Source of the DNA: a virus | Virus record (IMG/VR): IMGVR_UViG_3300032086_001876 | Location: 1-34,836 of that record | DNA: 34,836 bases | Strand: one strand, 5' to 3' | Shown here: positions 6,741-15,236 of the stretch, one piece after another | Numbering within the stretch: the stretch's first letter is position 1 | How the letters are laid out: every line of letters starts with the position of its first letter | Notes under the pieces: generated by a model | Database searches by the model: none | The model's input: only the letters and a program-made list of their open reading frames with translations | What the model was told of the DNA's origin: nothing | Position numbers and translations under genes: made by a program

Positions 6741-7010
6741 TTAAAAATTGCCTCCAAGGACGATGGTGTTAATTGTCCAAGTGTCGTCAGCCTTGAACTC
6801 GCCAGAGGCGGAGTCGTAGTAAATGACGCTTTTGTCTACTTTAGCGGTCTGATCCAAGGTAAACCCAGAGCCGGCGGGACCTTGAGGGCCTTGCGGACCA
6901 GCAGTTGTGGCAGTGACTGTTGTCGTTTTTGGTGTTTCAACGACCGTCGATGAACCATCTTCTGTGACGGTAACGGTGTTCTTTGTCGTAGTGACGTTGA
7001 CTGTCGTCAT
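6741..7010 (-). CDS. Collagen-like tail-associated protein
   Basis: 89 residues. A Thr/Val-rich first half (MTTVNVTTTKNTVTVTEDG) precedes a short collagen motif, GPQGPQGPAGSG, near residues 38-49, then a C-terminal part with YYDSASGEFKADDTWTINT. Short Gly-X-Y triplets with a trimerising head are frequent in phage fibre adaptors. It overlaps the upstream gene by ATGA and sits between the baseplate-like protein and the fibre genes, so a connector or trimerisation role is likely but unproven. Confidence 0.72.
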   Translation of the reverse strand: MTTVNVTTTKNTVTVTEDGSSTVVETPKTTTVTATTAGPQGPQGPAGSGFTLDQTAKVDKSVIYYDSASGEFKADDTWTINTIVLGGNF

Positions 7011-7348
7011 GGTGCGGTGTATCCCTGGCTAACAGTGATCACACCTTCTAGGTAATACTCGCGAATCCCGCTGCCATCCTCAAGCAACACGTCATATCGC
7101 AACTCATCGATGAAAGTCGCGGTCTGCGCGTCGGTCAGACTGATCGTGATTTGCCCGTTGGTGCGGTTGGTGTAGGCAACAGAAAAGTCAGCATATTTTG
7201 TGCTGCGGTCTTTGTTCCAAACTTGAGCATACGCCGTATAACCAGTCAGATTGATGACGGCATCGGTGCTGTCCTTAAACTGCAGCAGCACTGAATAGTC
7301 TGCCCGCCGCTGGAGCGTGATGTTGTACGTCCCAGGTTGAACAGACAT
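7007..7348 (-). CDS. Baseplate/fibre adaptor protein (BppU-N-like)
   Basis: 113 residues. It starts MSVQPGTYNITLQRRADYSV, contains LQFKDSTDAVINLTGYTAYAQVW and TNRTNGQITISLTDAQTATF, and ends with EDGSGIREYYLEGVITVSQG. This beta-sandwich pattern (ground-state sentence plus T-D-A switch) is common in phage proteins that connect fibres to the tail tip, and similar to the N-domain of BppU-type proteins. The ATG has one of the best Shine-Dalgarno sequences in the window (GAGGAGGT, 5 bases before the start), so it is probably well translated. It opens the short run of fibre-adaptor genes. Confidence 0.65.
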   Translation of the reverse strand: MSVQPGTYNITLQRRADYSVLLQFKDSTDAVINLTGYTAYAQVWNKDRSTKYADFSVAYTNRTNGQITISLTDAQTATFIDELRYDVLLEDGSGIREYYLEGVITVSQGYTAP

Positions 7349-7369
7349 GACGCACCTCCTCGGTTAAGT

Positions 7370-9193
7370 CTATCGAACGAGCCACTCTTCGACAGTGGCG
7401 CTTACGTCACGCATCTTGATCCAACGGGCACCTGTCACTTGACCCTTGCGAAGACGAAGCTTGCCCATCAAGCCAACAGGCGACCACTCAGGACGAAACT
7501 CCCGCTCAACGTGCTTCAACGAAGCATCAAAGTCAGGGTTTAAGACGCGGCGCTTCTGAGTCAGTGCATTGCCGTCGTCATCTGTCAGGACTTCGCCCTC
7601 TTCGTCTGTGGGCTGATAATCCTCGGTCAAATACGTTCCATAGTCATCGCGCATATACTTGCCGACCCAGCCTGTACCGTCTGAATCACCAACGACGCTT
7701 GGAGTGGCAGAGATCACGCCGATAGGGTCTTCACCTTCGGTGGCTTCTCGGATTTTGTCACCGACTAAAACAACGCTGAGACCGCGACGATCTTCGTTGG
7801 ATGCGTTGCCATCAGACCACTCAAAGTTTTCAGCGTAGTCAGCACCGCCTGTATTCCAAGTGCCGTCAGCGTATGCGTTGCCATCTCCTCTGAAACGAAA
7901 CTCAGCGTCAGAAAAAGCGTCAGTGCCATCGCCTGAATTAAACCGAGCGATGTCATACGCCGTAGCAGAAGCCCTTACGACTCCAACACTTAATCCGTTG
8001 CCGGTATAGCTGCCATCGGTGGCCCGAAGTCGCGCAATAGTTTCGGCGCTAGCGCTGTTATTAAACTCGTGATACGTATTAGTTGCGCCGATGTAGCTGC
8101 CTACATTACTAGCCTTAAAGAATCCATTGTTGCTAATTCTCGCTTTTTCAGCTTGGGTGCTCCCTCCATCAGTAGTGACGGCAAATTCCAAACGGCCCGG
8201 CATATCATTGCTGCCAGGCGTGCCATCAACTTTTGCACTAATTGATGCCGCAACAGTTGCATAATCTGTGCCGTCGTCTCCCCTAAATTGGATCTGGCCT
8301 AAAACGTCATCGCTTTGAACAACTGTAAAAGAGTTGTGTGAGGCGTTTCGACTTTTTATAAACGCAACAGTAGGGCCGCCGGCATCTGCGGAATTTCTAA
8401 TAAAAGATCCGCTAGACGAATGATCAGTAGTGCCTGCAACCTGAAGGCGCATGTCAGGCGAACCAGTTGCTGATGTTCCTACAAGCAGTCGACCAGAACT
8501 GTCGATTGTTGCCTTGGCGCTGTTATCAACAAGGAACTTTAGAGTGCTGTCAGCGTCAGCGTTCCCGGAGTCAGAGTTAATCTCTAAAGCAGGTCCAACC
8601 TGATTGATTTTTGATGTTGCGTCGCTGTCAACCAGTTCAATTGCCGCGCCAGCATCTGTGCTTTCAAACTTTGCGACAGTATTGGTGCCGCCACTGTTCA
8701 CATGCAGGTGAGCATCAGGCGTGCCTTCGTTGATGCCAACGCGATCATTCCCAGCGTCAACAAACAGCATATTTGCTGCATTGTTTGACTCAACACGGAA
8801 GTCAACGTCGTTGCTTGGATCGTTAACGACAACCTCAGCAGTCGTCACATTAAACCGTTCAACACCAGCAGTCGAAAGGCCAACAGAATCATTCGCACCA
8901 GAAAACAGTCCGGTGTTGGTGTCGTCGGTGAACGCCAGTGCAGGAGATGCAGCGCTGCCATCAGCAATGGTCAGTGATCCATCCAAAGATCGAATCGTGA
9001 TCCATGCGTTGTTGGCGCTATTACGCAGCTTCAATAGGCTGGTGTTCGTATCCGCCCACCACTGATAGGCATACGTCGTCGAAGGTTCAGTGCTACTGCT
9101 GTTATTGCTGACGATTGCCGCTAACGCATTATTCAAATCTGAACGGACCGCCGAACCAGACCCATTCGCGATCACATAATCATGAGTGGCCAT
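7370..9193 (-). CDS. Large tail fibre with C-terminal G2-type self-cleaving chaperone
   Basis: 607 residues. The N-terminal attachment region (MATHDYVIANGSGSAVRSDL; STTYAYQWWADTNTSLLKLR) is followed by LTIADGSAASPALAFTDDTN and DRVGINEGTPDAHLHV. The beta-helical shaft contains IDSSGRLLVGTSATGSPDMR. The C-terminal about 180 residues, from GADYAENFEWSDGN through DRRGLSVVL, IGVISATPSVVGDS and WVGKYMRDDYG, match the Peptidase_G2 intramolecular chaperone seen in tailspikes: it trimerises the fibre, then cuts itself off. This is probably the main side or central fibre. It follows the J-like tip gene with a 33-base gap that holds a small GTCCG/CGGAC hairpin (9200-9212) without a T tract. Confidence 0.85.
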   Translation of the reverse strand: MATHDYVIANGSGSAVRSDLNNALAAIVSNNSSSTEPSTTYAYQWWADTNTSLLKLRNSANNAWITIRSLDGSLTIADGSAASPALAFTDDTNTGLFSGANDSVGLSTAGVERFNVTTAEVVVNDPSNDVDFRVESNNAANMLFVDAGNDRVGINEGTPDAHLHVNSGGTNTVAKFESTDAGAAIELVDSDATSKINQVGPALEINSDSGNADADSTLKFLVDNSAKATIDSSGRLLVGTSATGSPDMRLQVAGTTDHSSSGSFIRNSADAGGPTVAFIKSRNASHNSFTVVQSDDVLGQIQFRGDDGTDYATVAASISAKVDGTPGSNDMPGRLEFAVTTDGGSTQAEKARISNNGFFKASNVGSYIGATNTYHEFNNSASAETIARLRATDGSYTGNGLSVGVVRASATAYDIARFNSGDGTDAFSDAEFRFRGDGNAYADGTWNTGGADYAENFEWSDGNASNEDRRGLSVVLVGDKIREATEGEDPIGVISATPSVVGDSDGTGWVGKYMRDDYGTYLTEDYQPTDEEGEVLTDDDGNALTQKRRVLNPDFDASLKHVEREFRPEWSPVGLMGKLRLRKGQVTGARWIKMRDVSATVEEWLVR

Positions 9194-9226
9194 TACTCAG
9201 TCCGCTGCGGACAACATGTGCCCACT

Positions 9227-12200
9227 CTACTGTTTCTTGCCATAGCCAACCGCGCTGTAAGTGAAGTTGCGGTCGACGTTGTTACCGCTTGAGTCCAGTA
9301 CATCAAGGCTAAAGCCAGTAGCAGAAACGCTGCTGATGTTGACCCGCTCCCCAGCGCCAAGGTTCTGCACTGTCACACCAACACTTGGAAGGTAAGCGTT
9401 TGTGCCGCCAAGCGACGCCGTACCAGTGAAGAACGCCTTATCGAACGTGACTGCCTTGGTGCTAGTGCCTGAAGCCGTTGCGCCGTTGCTGTTCTCTTGC
9501 CGACGCTGAAGCGTTGCCAAATAACCCAGCTCGTCAACTTTGATGTTTTGAGATACGTCGTTGCTGGTCAGCTCAGCTTTGAACTGGAACGCTCTTGCTA
9601 CAAACGTCCCACCTATAAATTGCTGCCAGCTGCTGTAGGTGGGCGATCCGGACGGGTCGTCATCAGTTTTACGCATGTAGAGCTTTGCGCTTACTGCGTC
9701 AGCATCCGGACCGTCAAAGTCGTTCCATGTATCTATGTTTGCCTGCCTTTGGTCAATAGTGTTGTTCGGGAAGAATGCCTGCGTGACAAGATGTCTGGTC
9801 AGGTCAAGTGAAAACACATTGCCTAGGTCGAGCGTATTTGCAAACGCATACTCTGCAGAGGATTTGATATTGCCTAGCGCATCAATATCGGTAACTGCAT
9901 CGACGTCTGCGATCGAGTCAAAATCTGCATCGCCATCAATAAGCAGAGCGTCAAAGGTCGAACTATAGAAACAATCGGTTTTAGTCCCTTGGAACGGCGT
10001 AGAGTCTTGATCTTCACGCCTGTTCTGCACCAGTAGGCGGCCAAGGGTGTCAGGAAAATCGACTAGGACACTGGTGGCGTTAGTAGATCTGTTGCCTGTG
10101 TCATCTTCAAACTTGGCAAGGACTTCGCCCTCAACTAAGGGCACAACTGCCTCTGTTGAATTACCTGGAAGCGCATCTACAAAATCAACAGAGTTTGGCC
10201 AAGTTCCTGATCCATCCGTAAGACTGCTATGACGAATGATCACCTTGCCGCCAACTCTTACGTCAAGATCAGCAGACAAGTCCCAACGCAGTCTTGCGCT
10301 GTTTGCGCTGATTGTTTCGATTGAAAGGTTTTGAACATCGCCTGGAGGCGCTGTTTTGCCCAGCAACGTGAACTTGCCGGTTGCCGGTTTGCTTAACTTG
10401 CCGGTATAGCTAGCTGCCCTGACCTCTACTTCTAAGACGCCAGCTTTCAGGTTTCGTATTGTCAGGTCTGCCGTGGTTGTTGTTACTTCAGTAAAGTTAT
10501 TGTCGCCGAGTCGGTATCTTACCCTGAACTCGTTTAAGTTTATGCGATCATGTTGCCAGCCAAGATTAAAGCCAGTGTGAACAGTTTGTCCCTCTTCATA
10601 CAAGAACTCTGTTCCTGTTAAGTTATCTGGCGCAGAAGGTGCATTGTCTAGGTTGGTAATATCTCGATTAGTTAGCGCAATGTCACGCTCCACTGCATCG
10701 TAAATAGAGCTGTTGAATGCAATGCAGTTGACGCCATACGCTTCATCGCCTGATTCAACGACTGAAACGACACGGAATTGCTGTGGTTGCACAGTGTCGT
10801 TTTGGAACAAAAAGACAGAGCCAGCGGGCGGAGCCTCACTAAAAGCAGAGTCAACACTAATGACTGCCGTTCCACCCGTAATTGTTATGCCGTCTGTCGA
10901 GACATCACGCTGCTCTATCAGCCCAGTCGGCAAAAGCACAGACAGTTTTGGGTTGTTAGTAGCCAGCTCAGCAGTTAAATCAACACTGCTGTCTGTTGTG
11001 ACTTGAGTAGTCGTTGCAGACTTAACCCGTCCTGAACGACGAACGCCGGATTTTGTTGGATCGGCAATCTCAACCACCGTCCCAGGGCGCAAAATAATCC
11101 CACTCTCAATCGCAACACTAAAGCTGCACGTCTCAGTCAGTTCTTGCTCTGACAACAAAGTCCACTTGCCGATACGGTGCGCTTGCCCTTGGCTGTAACA
11201 ACCGATGGCCTTGATGTCTTTTTTGATGATGCCGTACTTGGCAACAGCATCATGATCCTCAACGTATTCGTATTCAGTGTCGCCACGAGTGTCGTAAGAC
11301 TGCCAAGCCACACAAGCAACGGTGTGCCGCGCTTTTTGGGACGTGCCTTGATACTGAAAAATGCCCTCAACGACATTGCTAGGACCAAGCAAATACTGTG
11401 CATCAGCTGGCTTGTCCTGAAGCAGCTGCAACGTTCCAGCGCCGTAGTACGAGATACCACGGAAGATTGCTGTCATCTGCTGAATGACGTTGTATACCTC
11501 GTCCCTGCTGTTAATCAGCAGGTTGAGACTAAAACGTGGCTCTTGGCCGCCTTTACCGTCGTCAACCAGTTCGTTGCAATACTGAGAAATTGCAAAAAAG
11601 TCATACTTATCAAGGGACGATTCCGGAATGCCCGCCCCAAATCTTTCCGAAGTCAAGAGGTTGTATAGACACCAAGCCGGATCATTTGTCCAAACTGTGC
11701 CCCCTGGGGCTCCCGGATCACTACTAAGCTGACCGTCCCAAATCCCGCTGTATGTAATCCTTCCAGGTATTCCACCTGAAATAGTTTCAGTTGCGCCAGT
11801 TGACACAACAAGTCTTTCAGTTTCGCTTTTATCTACTTTTGCGTTGGTTGGCACGCCAATCTTAATGCCGCGAATCAGATATTTACGGCTTGGAATGTTG
11901 TTAAACTGGCGTGAGTCAAATCGCAGGCCGACCAATGCTGCATTGGGATAGCTAAATTTTTCGTCAATTATTTCGGTAAAACTTGAAAAAATTGTTGTGC
12001 TTGCTCGAAATGTATCTGATCCGCGATTGCTGCTAGTTTCATCCTCGCTGACACGCACCAAGCGCACATCAACGGGGTGACTGCCGGTGAGATCGATTAA
12101 ATAATCACGCTGATAACGGCTGCTGCTTTTGCCGCTAATTGTGTCACTAATAACGTCAGTAAAACCACCGCTATTGTATTGAACTTGAATTTTTATGCTG

Positions 12201-12652
12201 ACCGAATGACCCTCGATGTCTCCGTCGTCCTCTATCCTTTGAAGCTGCGGAATAGTTAGCGTGACACGTACGCGATCAACGTCTGTATCTGTAATGGTGC
12301 GCGTGACTGGCGTGTCTTTTGCAACTGTGACTCCAACCCCTGTTTCACGCTCTACCGCGCTAAAAGGTCCAGGGATATAAGCCTGACCCTGCGTTCCAAC
12401 ACGGGGAACAACCTTGAAGCCCTCAAAATTACTGGTGCCGTCCGCGTTCTCAATAGGCGTATTGTCTAGAAAAATACTTTTATTACCGCTTTCCAAGCCT
12501 TCAATCTCGCCTTCGGAAAGCAAGTCAAGAACGTTGCCAAACTGTACTGACTGAAGGGTGTCATCTTGCTCAGTAGGCGTTCGGGCGCTGCTTCCACCGC
12601 CACCTTTGCCGCCGCCACCGCCAGCACCTTGGACGTATTTAGTTTGTGTCAT
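9227..12652 (-). CDS. J: Tail tip attachment protein (lambda J-like)
   Basis: 1141 residues, similar to lambda J (1132). After a Gly-rich start come SVQFGNVLDLLSEGEIEGLE, then TDVDRVRVTLTIPQLQ, SYPNAALVGLRFDSRQF, TYSGIWDGQL, DPAWCLYNLLTSERFGAG and the SQGQAHRIGKWTLLSE motif, all in lambda J order. Fibronectin-III-like domains occupy about residues 665-860 (APSAPDNLTG; APPGDVQNLSIETISANSAR). The C-terminal part differs from lambda J and ends in beta-rich sequence, as expected for a host-specific tip. It forms the central tip and receptor contact. The start overlaps the I-like gene stop by ATGA. Confidence 0.95.
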   Translation of the reverse strand: MTQTKYVQGAGGGGGKGGGGSSARTPTEQDDTLQSVQFGNVLDLLSEGEIEGLESGNKSIFLDNTPIENADGTSNFEGFKVVPRVGTQGQAYIPGPFSAVERETGVGVTVAKDTPVTRTITDTDVDRVRVTLTIPQLQRIEDDGDIEGHSVSIKIQVQYNSGGFTDVISDTISGKSSSRYQRDYLIDLTGSHPVDVRLVRVSEDETSSNRGSDTFRASTTIFSSFTEIIDEKFSYPNAALVGLRFDSRQFNNIPSRKYLIRGIKIGVPTNAKVDKSETERLVVSTGATETISGGIPGRITYSGIWDGQLSSDPGAPGGTVWTNDPAWCLYNLLTSERFGAGIPESSLDKYDFFAISQYCNELVDDGKGGQEPRFSLNLLINSRDEVYNVIQQMTAIFRGISYYGAGTLQLLQDKPADAQYLLGPSNVVEGIFQYQGTSQKARHTVACVAWQSYDTRGDTEYEYVEDHDAVAKYGIIKKDIKAIGCYSQGQAHRIGKWTLLSEQELTETCSFSVAIESGIILRPGTVVEIADPTKSGVRRSGRVKSATTTQVTTDSSVDLTAELATNNPKLSVLLPTGLIEQRDVSTDGITITGGTAVISVDSAFSEAPPAGSVFLFQNDTVQPQQFRVVSVVESGDEAYGVNCIAFNSSIYDAVERDIALTNRDITNLDNAPSAPDNLTGTEFLYEEGQTVHTGFNLGWQHDRINLNEFRVRYRLGDNNFTEVTTTTADLTIRNLKAGVLEVEVRAASYTGKLSKPATGKFTLLGKTAPPGDVQNLSIETISANSARLRWDLSADLDVRVGGKVIIRHSSLTDGSGTWPNSVDFVDALPGNSTEAVVPLVEGEVLAKFEDDTGNRSTNATSVLVDFPDTLGRLLVQNRREDQDSTPFQGTKTDCFYSSTFDALLIDGDADFDSIADVDAVTDIDALGNIKSSAEYAFANTLDLGNVFSLDLTRHLVTQAFFPNNTIDQRQANIDTWNDFDGPDADAVSAKLYMRKTDDDPSGSPTYSSWQQFIGGTFVARAFQFKAELTSNDVSQNIKVDELGYLATLQRRQENSNGATASGTSTKAVTFDKAFFTGTASLGGTNAYLPSVGVTVQNLGAGERVNISSVSATGFSLDVLDSSGNNVDRNFTYSAVGYGKKQ

Positions 12653-13296
12653 GCCTGTACCTGGTCAACATCAAGGCCGCTCGACAGCACAGCCGATCCA
12701 ACGAAAACACGCCCGTATGCGATCGGTACAGGCAGGCCTTGTCGGGATGTGTTTACAACGTTGGAAATGCTGAAAGACTCAAGCTGTGCAGCCTCTCGGC
12801 CATTCTCCAAGCTTGTAGGCTCCGGCTGCGGTGAAAGTGCTTGAGCAACACCGCCAAGCACTAGAGCAACGCCAATGTTGCCAGCAGCAGCTGCCAGAGC
12901 GCCTCCGGTTGCAGTGGCAACAAACCCAACACCCTGAGTTGCGTTCAACGCAAAACCAGCTCCAGGAGCTGCAATAGCAACAGCAATCAACGCTGCTCCC
13001 AACAAAATTGCACCAGTGCCTCGCCCTGCACCAGTGACAACAGGCGTAATACTGAACACCTCCTTATCGCTAAAAGGCATCAACAAAGGGCCAACATTTT
13101 CCTCTGTAGCTTTCTCTTTGCTGACGGCAACGCGATAGCCAACGCCATCTTTCTCGCTATCAATCAACCACTTGTCTAAACCTGGAAAGTTGACGCACAA
13201 CGCTTTGATTGCCTGCGCTGGTGTCGCTACGTCAAACTCAAACCGGCATTGGCCTAGCCGTTTGCGTAAAGCGCCATAAACCTTAACGGTCTTCAT
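12649..13296 (-). CDS. I: Tail tip assembly protein (lambda I-like)
   Basis: 215 residues, close to lambda I (223). It starts MKTVKVYGALRKRLGQCRFE with a ubiquitin-like fold (AIKALCVNFPGLDKWLIDSE; SDKEVFSITPVVTGAGR). A long Ala/Gly hydrophobic middle segment (about 92-160) follows, and the C-terminus contains ISNVVNTSRQGLPVPIAYGR, a strong lambda I motif. It acts with L, K and J in tail-tip initiation. Its start overlaps the K-like gene by 14 bases and its stop overlaps the J start. Confidence 0.9.
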   Translation of the reverse strand: MKTVKVYGALRKRLGQCRFEFDVATPAQAIKALCVNFPGLDKWLIDSEKDGVGYRVAVSKEKATEENVGPLLMPFSDKEVFSITPVVTGAGRGTGAILLGAALIAVAIAAPGAGFALNATQGVGFVATATGGALAAAAGNIGVALVLGGVAQALSPQPEPTSLENGREAAQLESFSISNVVNTSRQGLPVPIAYGRVFVGSAVLSSGLDVDQVQA

Positions 13297-13999
13297 GCCT
13301 CAGGGCGCAAGCTGTGCTCATTGCATAGTAACTGGTGCCAAGGGTGTAAACATCCCTGCTCGACAGCCTTCCTTGAACATGATGCAAGACCCGACAGTCG
13401 CCTAAGTAGATCGCCGCATGGTTTGGTACGGGTGACACCAGATTCATCAAAATCAGATCACCTGGTTGCAGCTGCTTAACTGGGATCTTGTAAAACCCTT
13501 CCCGGCTGAAGTTTTCGACATACAAGTTCTCACCGTGATCCCACCACTGATCACGCCGTTGGTAATCCCGTAACTGGATGCCGTACTCTCGTGCGTACCA
13601 GTCCCGCACCAACGTGTAGCAGTCCACAACACCGTGGACAAACTCACGTCCCACATACGGCAGCTGAAAGCCCTCAGGCTCGCAGTAACCCCAACCTTCA
13701 GTGTTTGGGTTGACGATAAACCACGGCAACTCTGACTTTTCACACGCAACACGATCAGCCGGCGATGGTGCCGGATTGGTTTTTGGGTGACTGTGGACAA
13801 TGGCAACGATTTCACCCTTGTCCTCCACTTCGTTCCAGCCGCTCAGCACGAAGTGCTCATCAGGCGTTTCCGCGATGTTTTGGCACGGAAAATAACGCCG
13901 ACGACCTTTGACCACAGCGACCAACCCACAACACTCTTTTGGGTACTGATCCTTAGCGTGCTGCAAAATTTCAGCCTTTATGGCTGCTGGCAAACGCAT
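13283..13999 (-). CDS. K: Tail tip peptidase (lambda K-like, JAMM + NlpC/P60)
   Basis: 238 residues. The N-terminal JAMM/MPN domain shows Glu22 (PKECCGL), His69 and His71 (VHSHP) and Asp82 (SPADR), the metal ligand set. The C-terminal NlpC/P60 cysteine peptidase shows Cys127 (VVDCYTLVRDWY) and His194 (NHAAIYLGD). Lambda K has the same two-domain design and works in tail-tip assembly; the NlpC part can cut cell-wall peptides during DNA entry. Both catalytic sets look intact here. The ATG at 13999 overlaps the L-like stop (TGATG); an in-frame GTG at 14002 is less likely. Confidence 0.92.
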   Translation of the reverse strand: MRLPAAIKAEILQHAKDQYPKECCGLVAVVKGRRRYFPCQNIAETPDEHFVLSGWNEVEDKGEIVAIVHSHPKTNPAPSPADRVACEKSELPWFIVNPNTEGWGYCEPEGFQLPYVGREFVHGVVDCYTLVRDWYAREYGIQLRDYQRRDQWWDHGENLYVENFSREGFYKIPVKQLQPGDLILMNLVSPVPNHAAIYLGDCRVLHHVQGRLSSRDVYTLGTSYYAMSTACALRHEDR

Positions 14000-14892
14000 C
14001 ACTTAGTAAGACCCGCTCCAGGGAATGAGCCAAACGGTAGTTCATTGTTCTCGCCAAACCGCAACTTGCAGCTGGCTACTCGCTTCCCGCAAACGTCCTC
14101 AGCTTCCGTTGCAACACTGTTGCCGTTAACGTCAAAGTAATTAGTGCCGGCATAGCTGCACTCACTACTGCGGTACTTCCATTGGCACACGTTGGCGATT
14201 AACTGTCGTTTCGGAATGGACTGACCAGCTAGATCAAATTTGCTGGCTAGCTCAAAAGACACAGCATCCCGTGTCTCACTTGCTTTGCGATCAATAAACC
14301 ATCGCTCTTGCGGAAACTGAACATTAGGGTCAGCTGCGCTTTCTCCGTCAAGGTATTTTTTCAACGTTCGGATCCGGCGCACCTCCGCTCCACCAAGGTC
14401 ATTCCCTTTGGTCGTTGCGTTCACAACCAGCAAAATCGACGTAATTTCACTGCCCAGGTTGCTCACCGTCAACGTAGGTCGCGGCAACGTACCGGTATTT
14501 GTGTACTCAAACCCATCTGCTTTGACCGGAATCCGCTCATAGGTTTGCCCACCAAAAACAATGTTGCCCGTCACATCAGCATTGGTGCCTGCGTGCCAGC
14601 GATAGATGTCGTTGCTGCCGTGTAGCGCCGAGTCCAACCTCAACTCAAATAGCTCAATGATTGCGCTTGGATTTATCTTGGCTAGCTCTTCAAATGCAGA
14701 AGCAATAGCTGTCCATACACAGGTCCCGTCTGTAACGGTGTCGCCAATGTTGTTAGGCCAGCTTGGCTCTGCACTTGCTGAGTTGCCAGCTGTCGTGCAT
14801 CGAAAAAACAAGCCAGACGGCTGTTGGTCGCTGGCACGTCTAATGTCGCCAACTGAAAATGCAGTGCTACCAGACCAAACTGCTACTGCCAT
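13999..14892 (-). CDS. L: Minor tail protein L-like with extra N-terminal module
   Basis: 297 residues against 232 in lambda L. The C-terminal part has the family's cysteine signature: CQWKYRSSECSYAG, then VCGKRVASCKLRFG and LPFGSFPG, four Cys that in lambda L bind an iron-sulfur cluster. The first 65 or so residues form an extra module (GLFFRCTTAGNSASAEPSWP; DTVTDGTCVWTAI), a small beta domain seen on various phage virion proteins and likely surface exposed. Lambda-type order M-L-K-I is preserved. The fusion may decorate the tail tip. Confidence 0.9.
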   Translation of the reverse strand: MAVAVWSGSTAFSVGDIRRASDQQPSGLFFRCTTAGNSASAEPSWPNNIGDTVTDGTCVWTAIASAFEELAKINPSAIIELFELRLDSALHGSNDIYRWHAGTNADVTGNIVFGGQTYERIPVKADGFEYTNTGTLPRPTLTVSNLGSEITSILLVVNATTKGNDLGGAEVRRIRTLKKYLDGESAADPNVQFPQERWFIDRKASETRDAVSFELASKFDLAGQSIPKRQLIANVCQWKYRSSECSYAGTNYFDVNGNSVATEAEDVCGKRVASCKLRFGENNELPFGSFPGAGLTK

Positions 14893-15236
14893 TACGGTTC
14901 AAAGACTTGACGGAAGGTTGTTTGAATTGTGGCGCGATTAGCGTACGGAATTGATTTAGTCCATTCATCACACACCCACTTGTATGTGTCTGTGTCGTCG
15001 GGTGGTGACCAATCAAAAGCAGCATTATCGTCTGCGCGTGCGTCCAGAAACGTTTCAATTGTGTCAGCGTCAGTCTCCGTCAAATTGACAAACGACAGCG
15101 TCCATACCTTTGGGTTTTGATTGAGGCCATAAGTCAATCTCTTTTCATAACCATCAGCAAATTGGACCTTGCGAACAATCGGCGTGCTTGCCTTTTGCGC
15201 ACCGTAGTCAGGTTCTATAGACGGAAAAGTTGCCAT
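14892..15236 (-). CDS. M: Minor tail protein M-like
   Basis: 114 residues, the same size as lambda M (109). It begins MATFPSIEPDYGAQKASTPI and has FADGYEKRLTYGLNQNPKVW, FLDARADDNAAFDWSPP and ATIQTTFRQVFEP, characteristic of the phage minor tail family at the distal tube. It sits between the tape measure gene and L, joined by one-base overlaps on both sides. It probably joins the tail tube to the tip complex. Confidence 0.9.
   Translation of the reverse strand: MATFPSIEPDYGAQKASTPIVRKVQFADGYEKRLTYGLNQNPKVWTLSFVNLTETDADTIETFLDARADDNAAFDWSPPDDTDTYKWVCDEWTKSIPYANRATIQTTFRQVFEP

Noticed and set aside
3995-9193. Diversity-generating retroelement acting on the fibres
   Set aside because: No reverse transcriptase or template repeat is visible anywhere in the genome.
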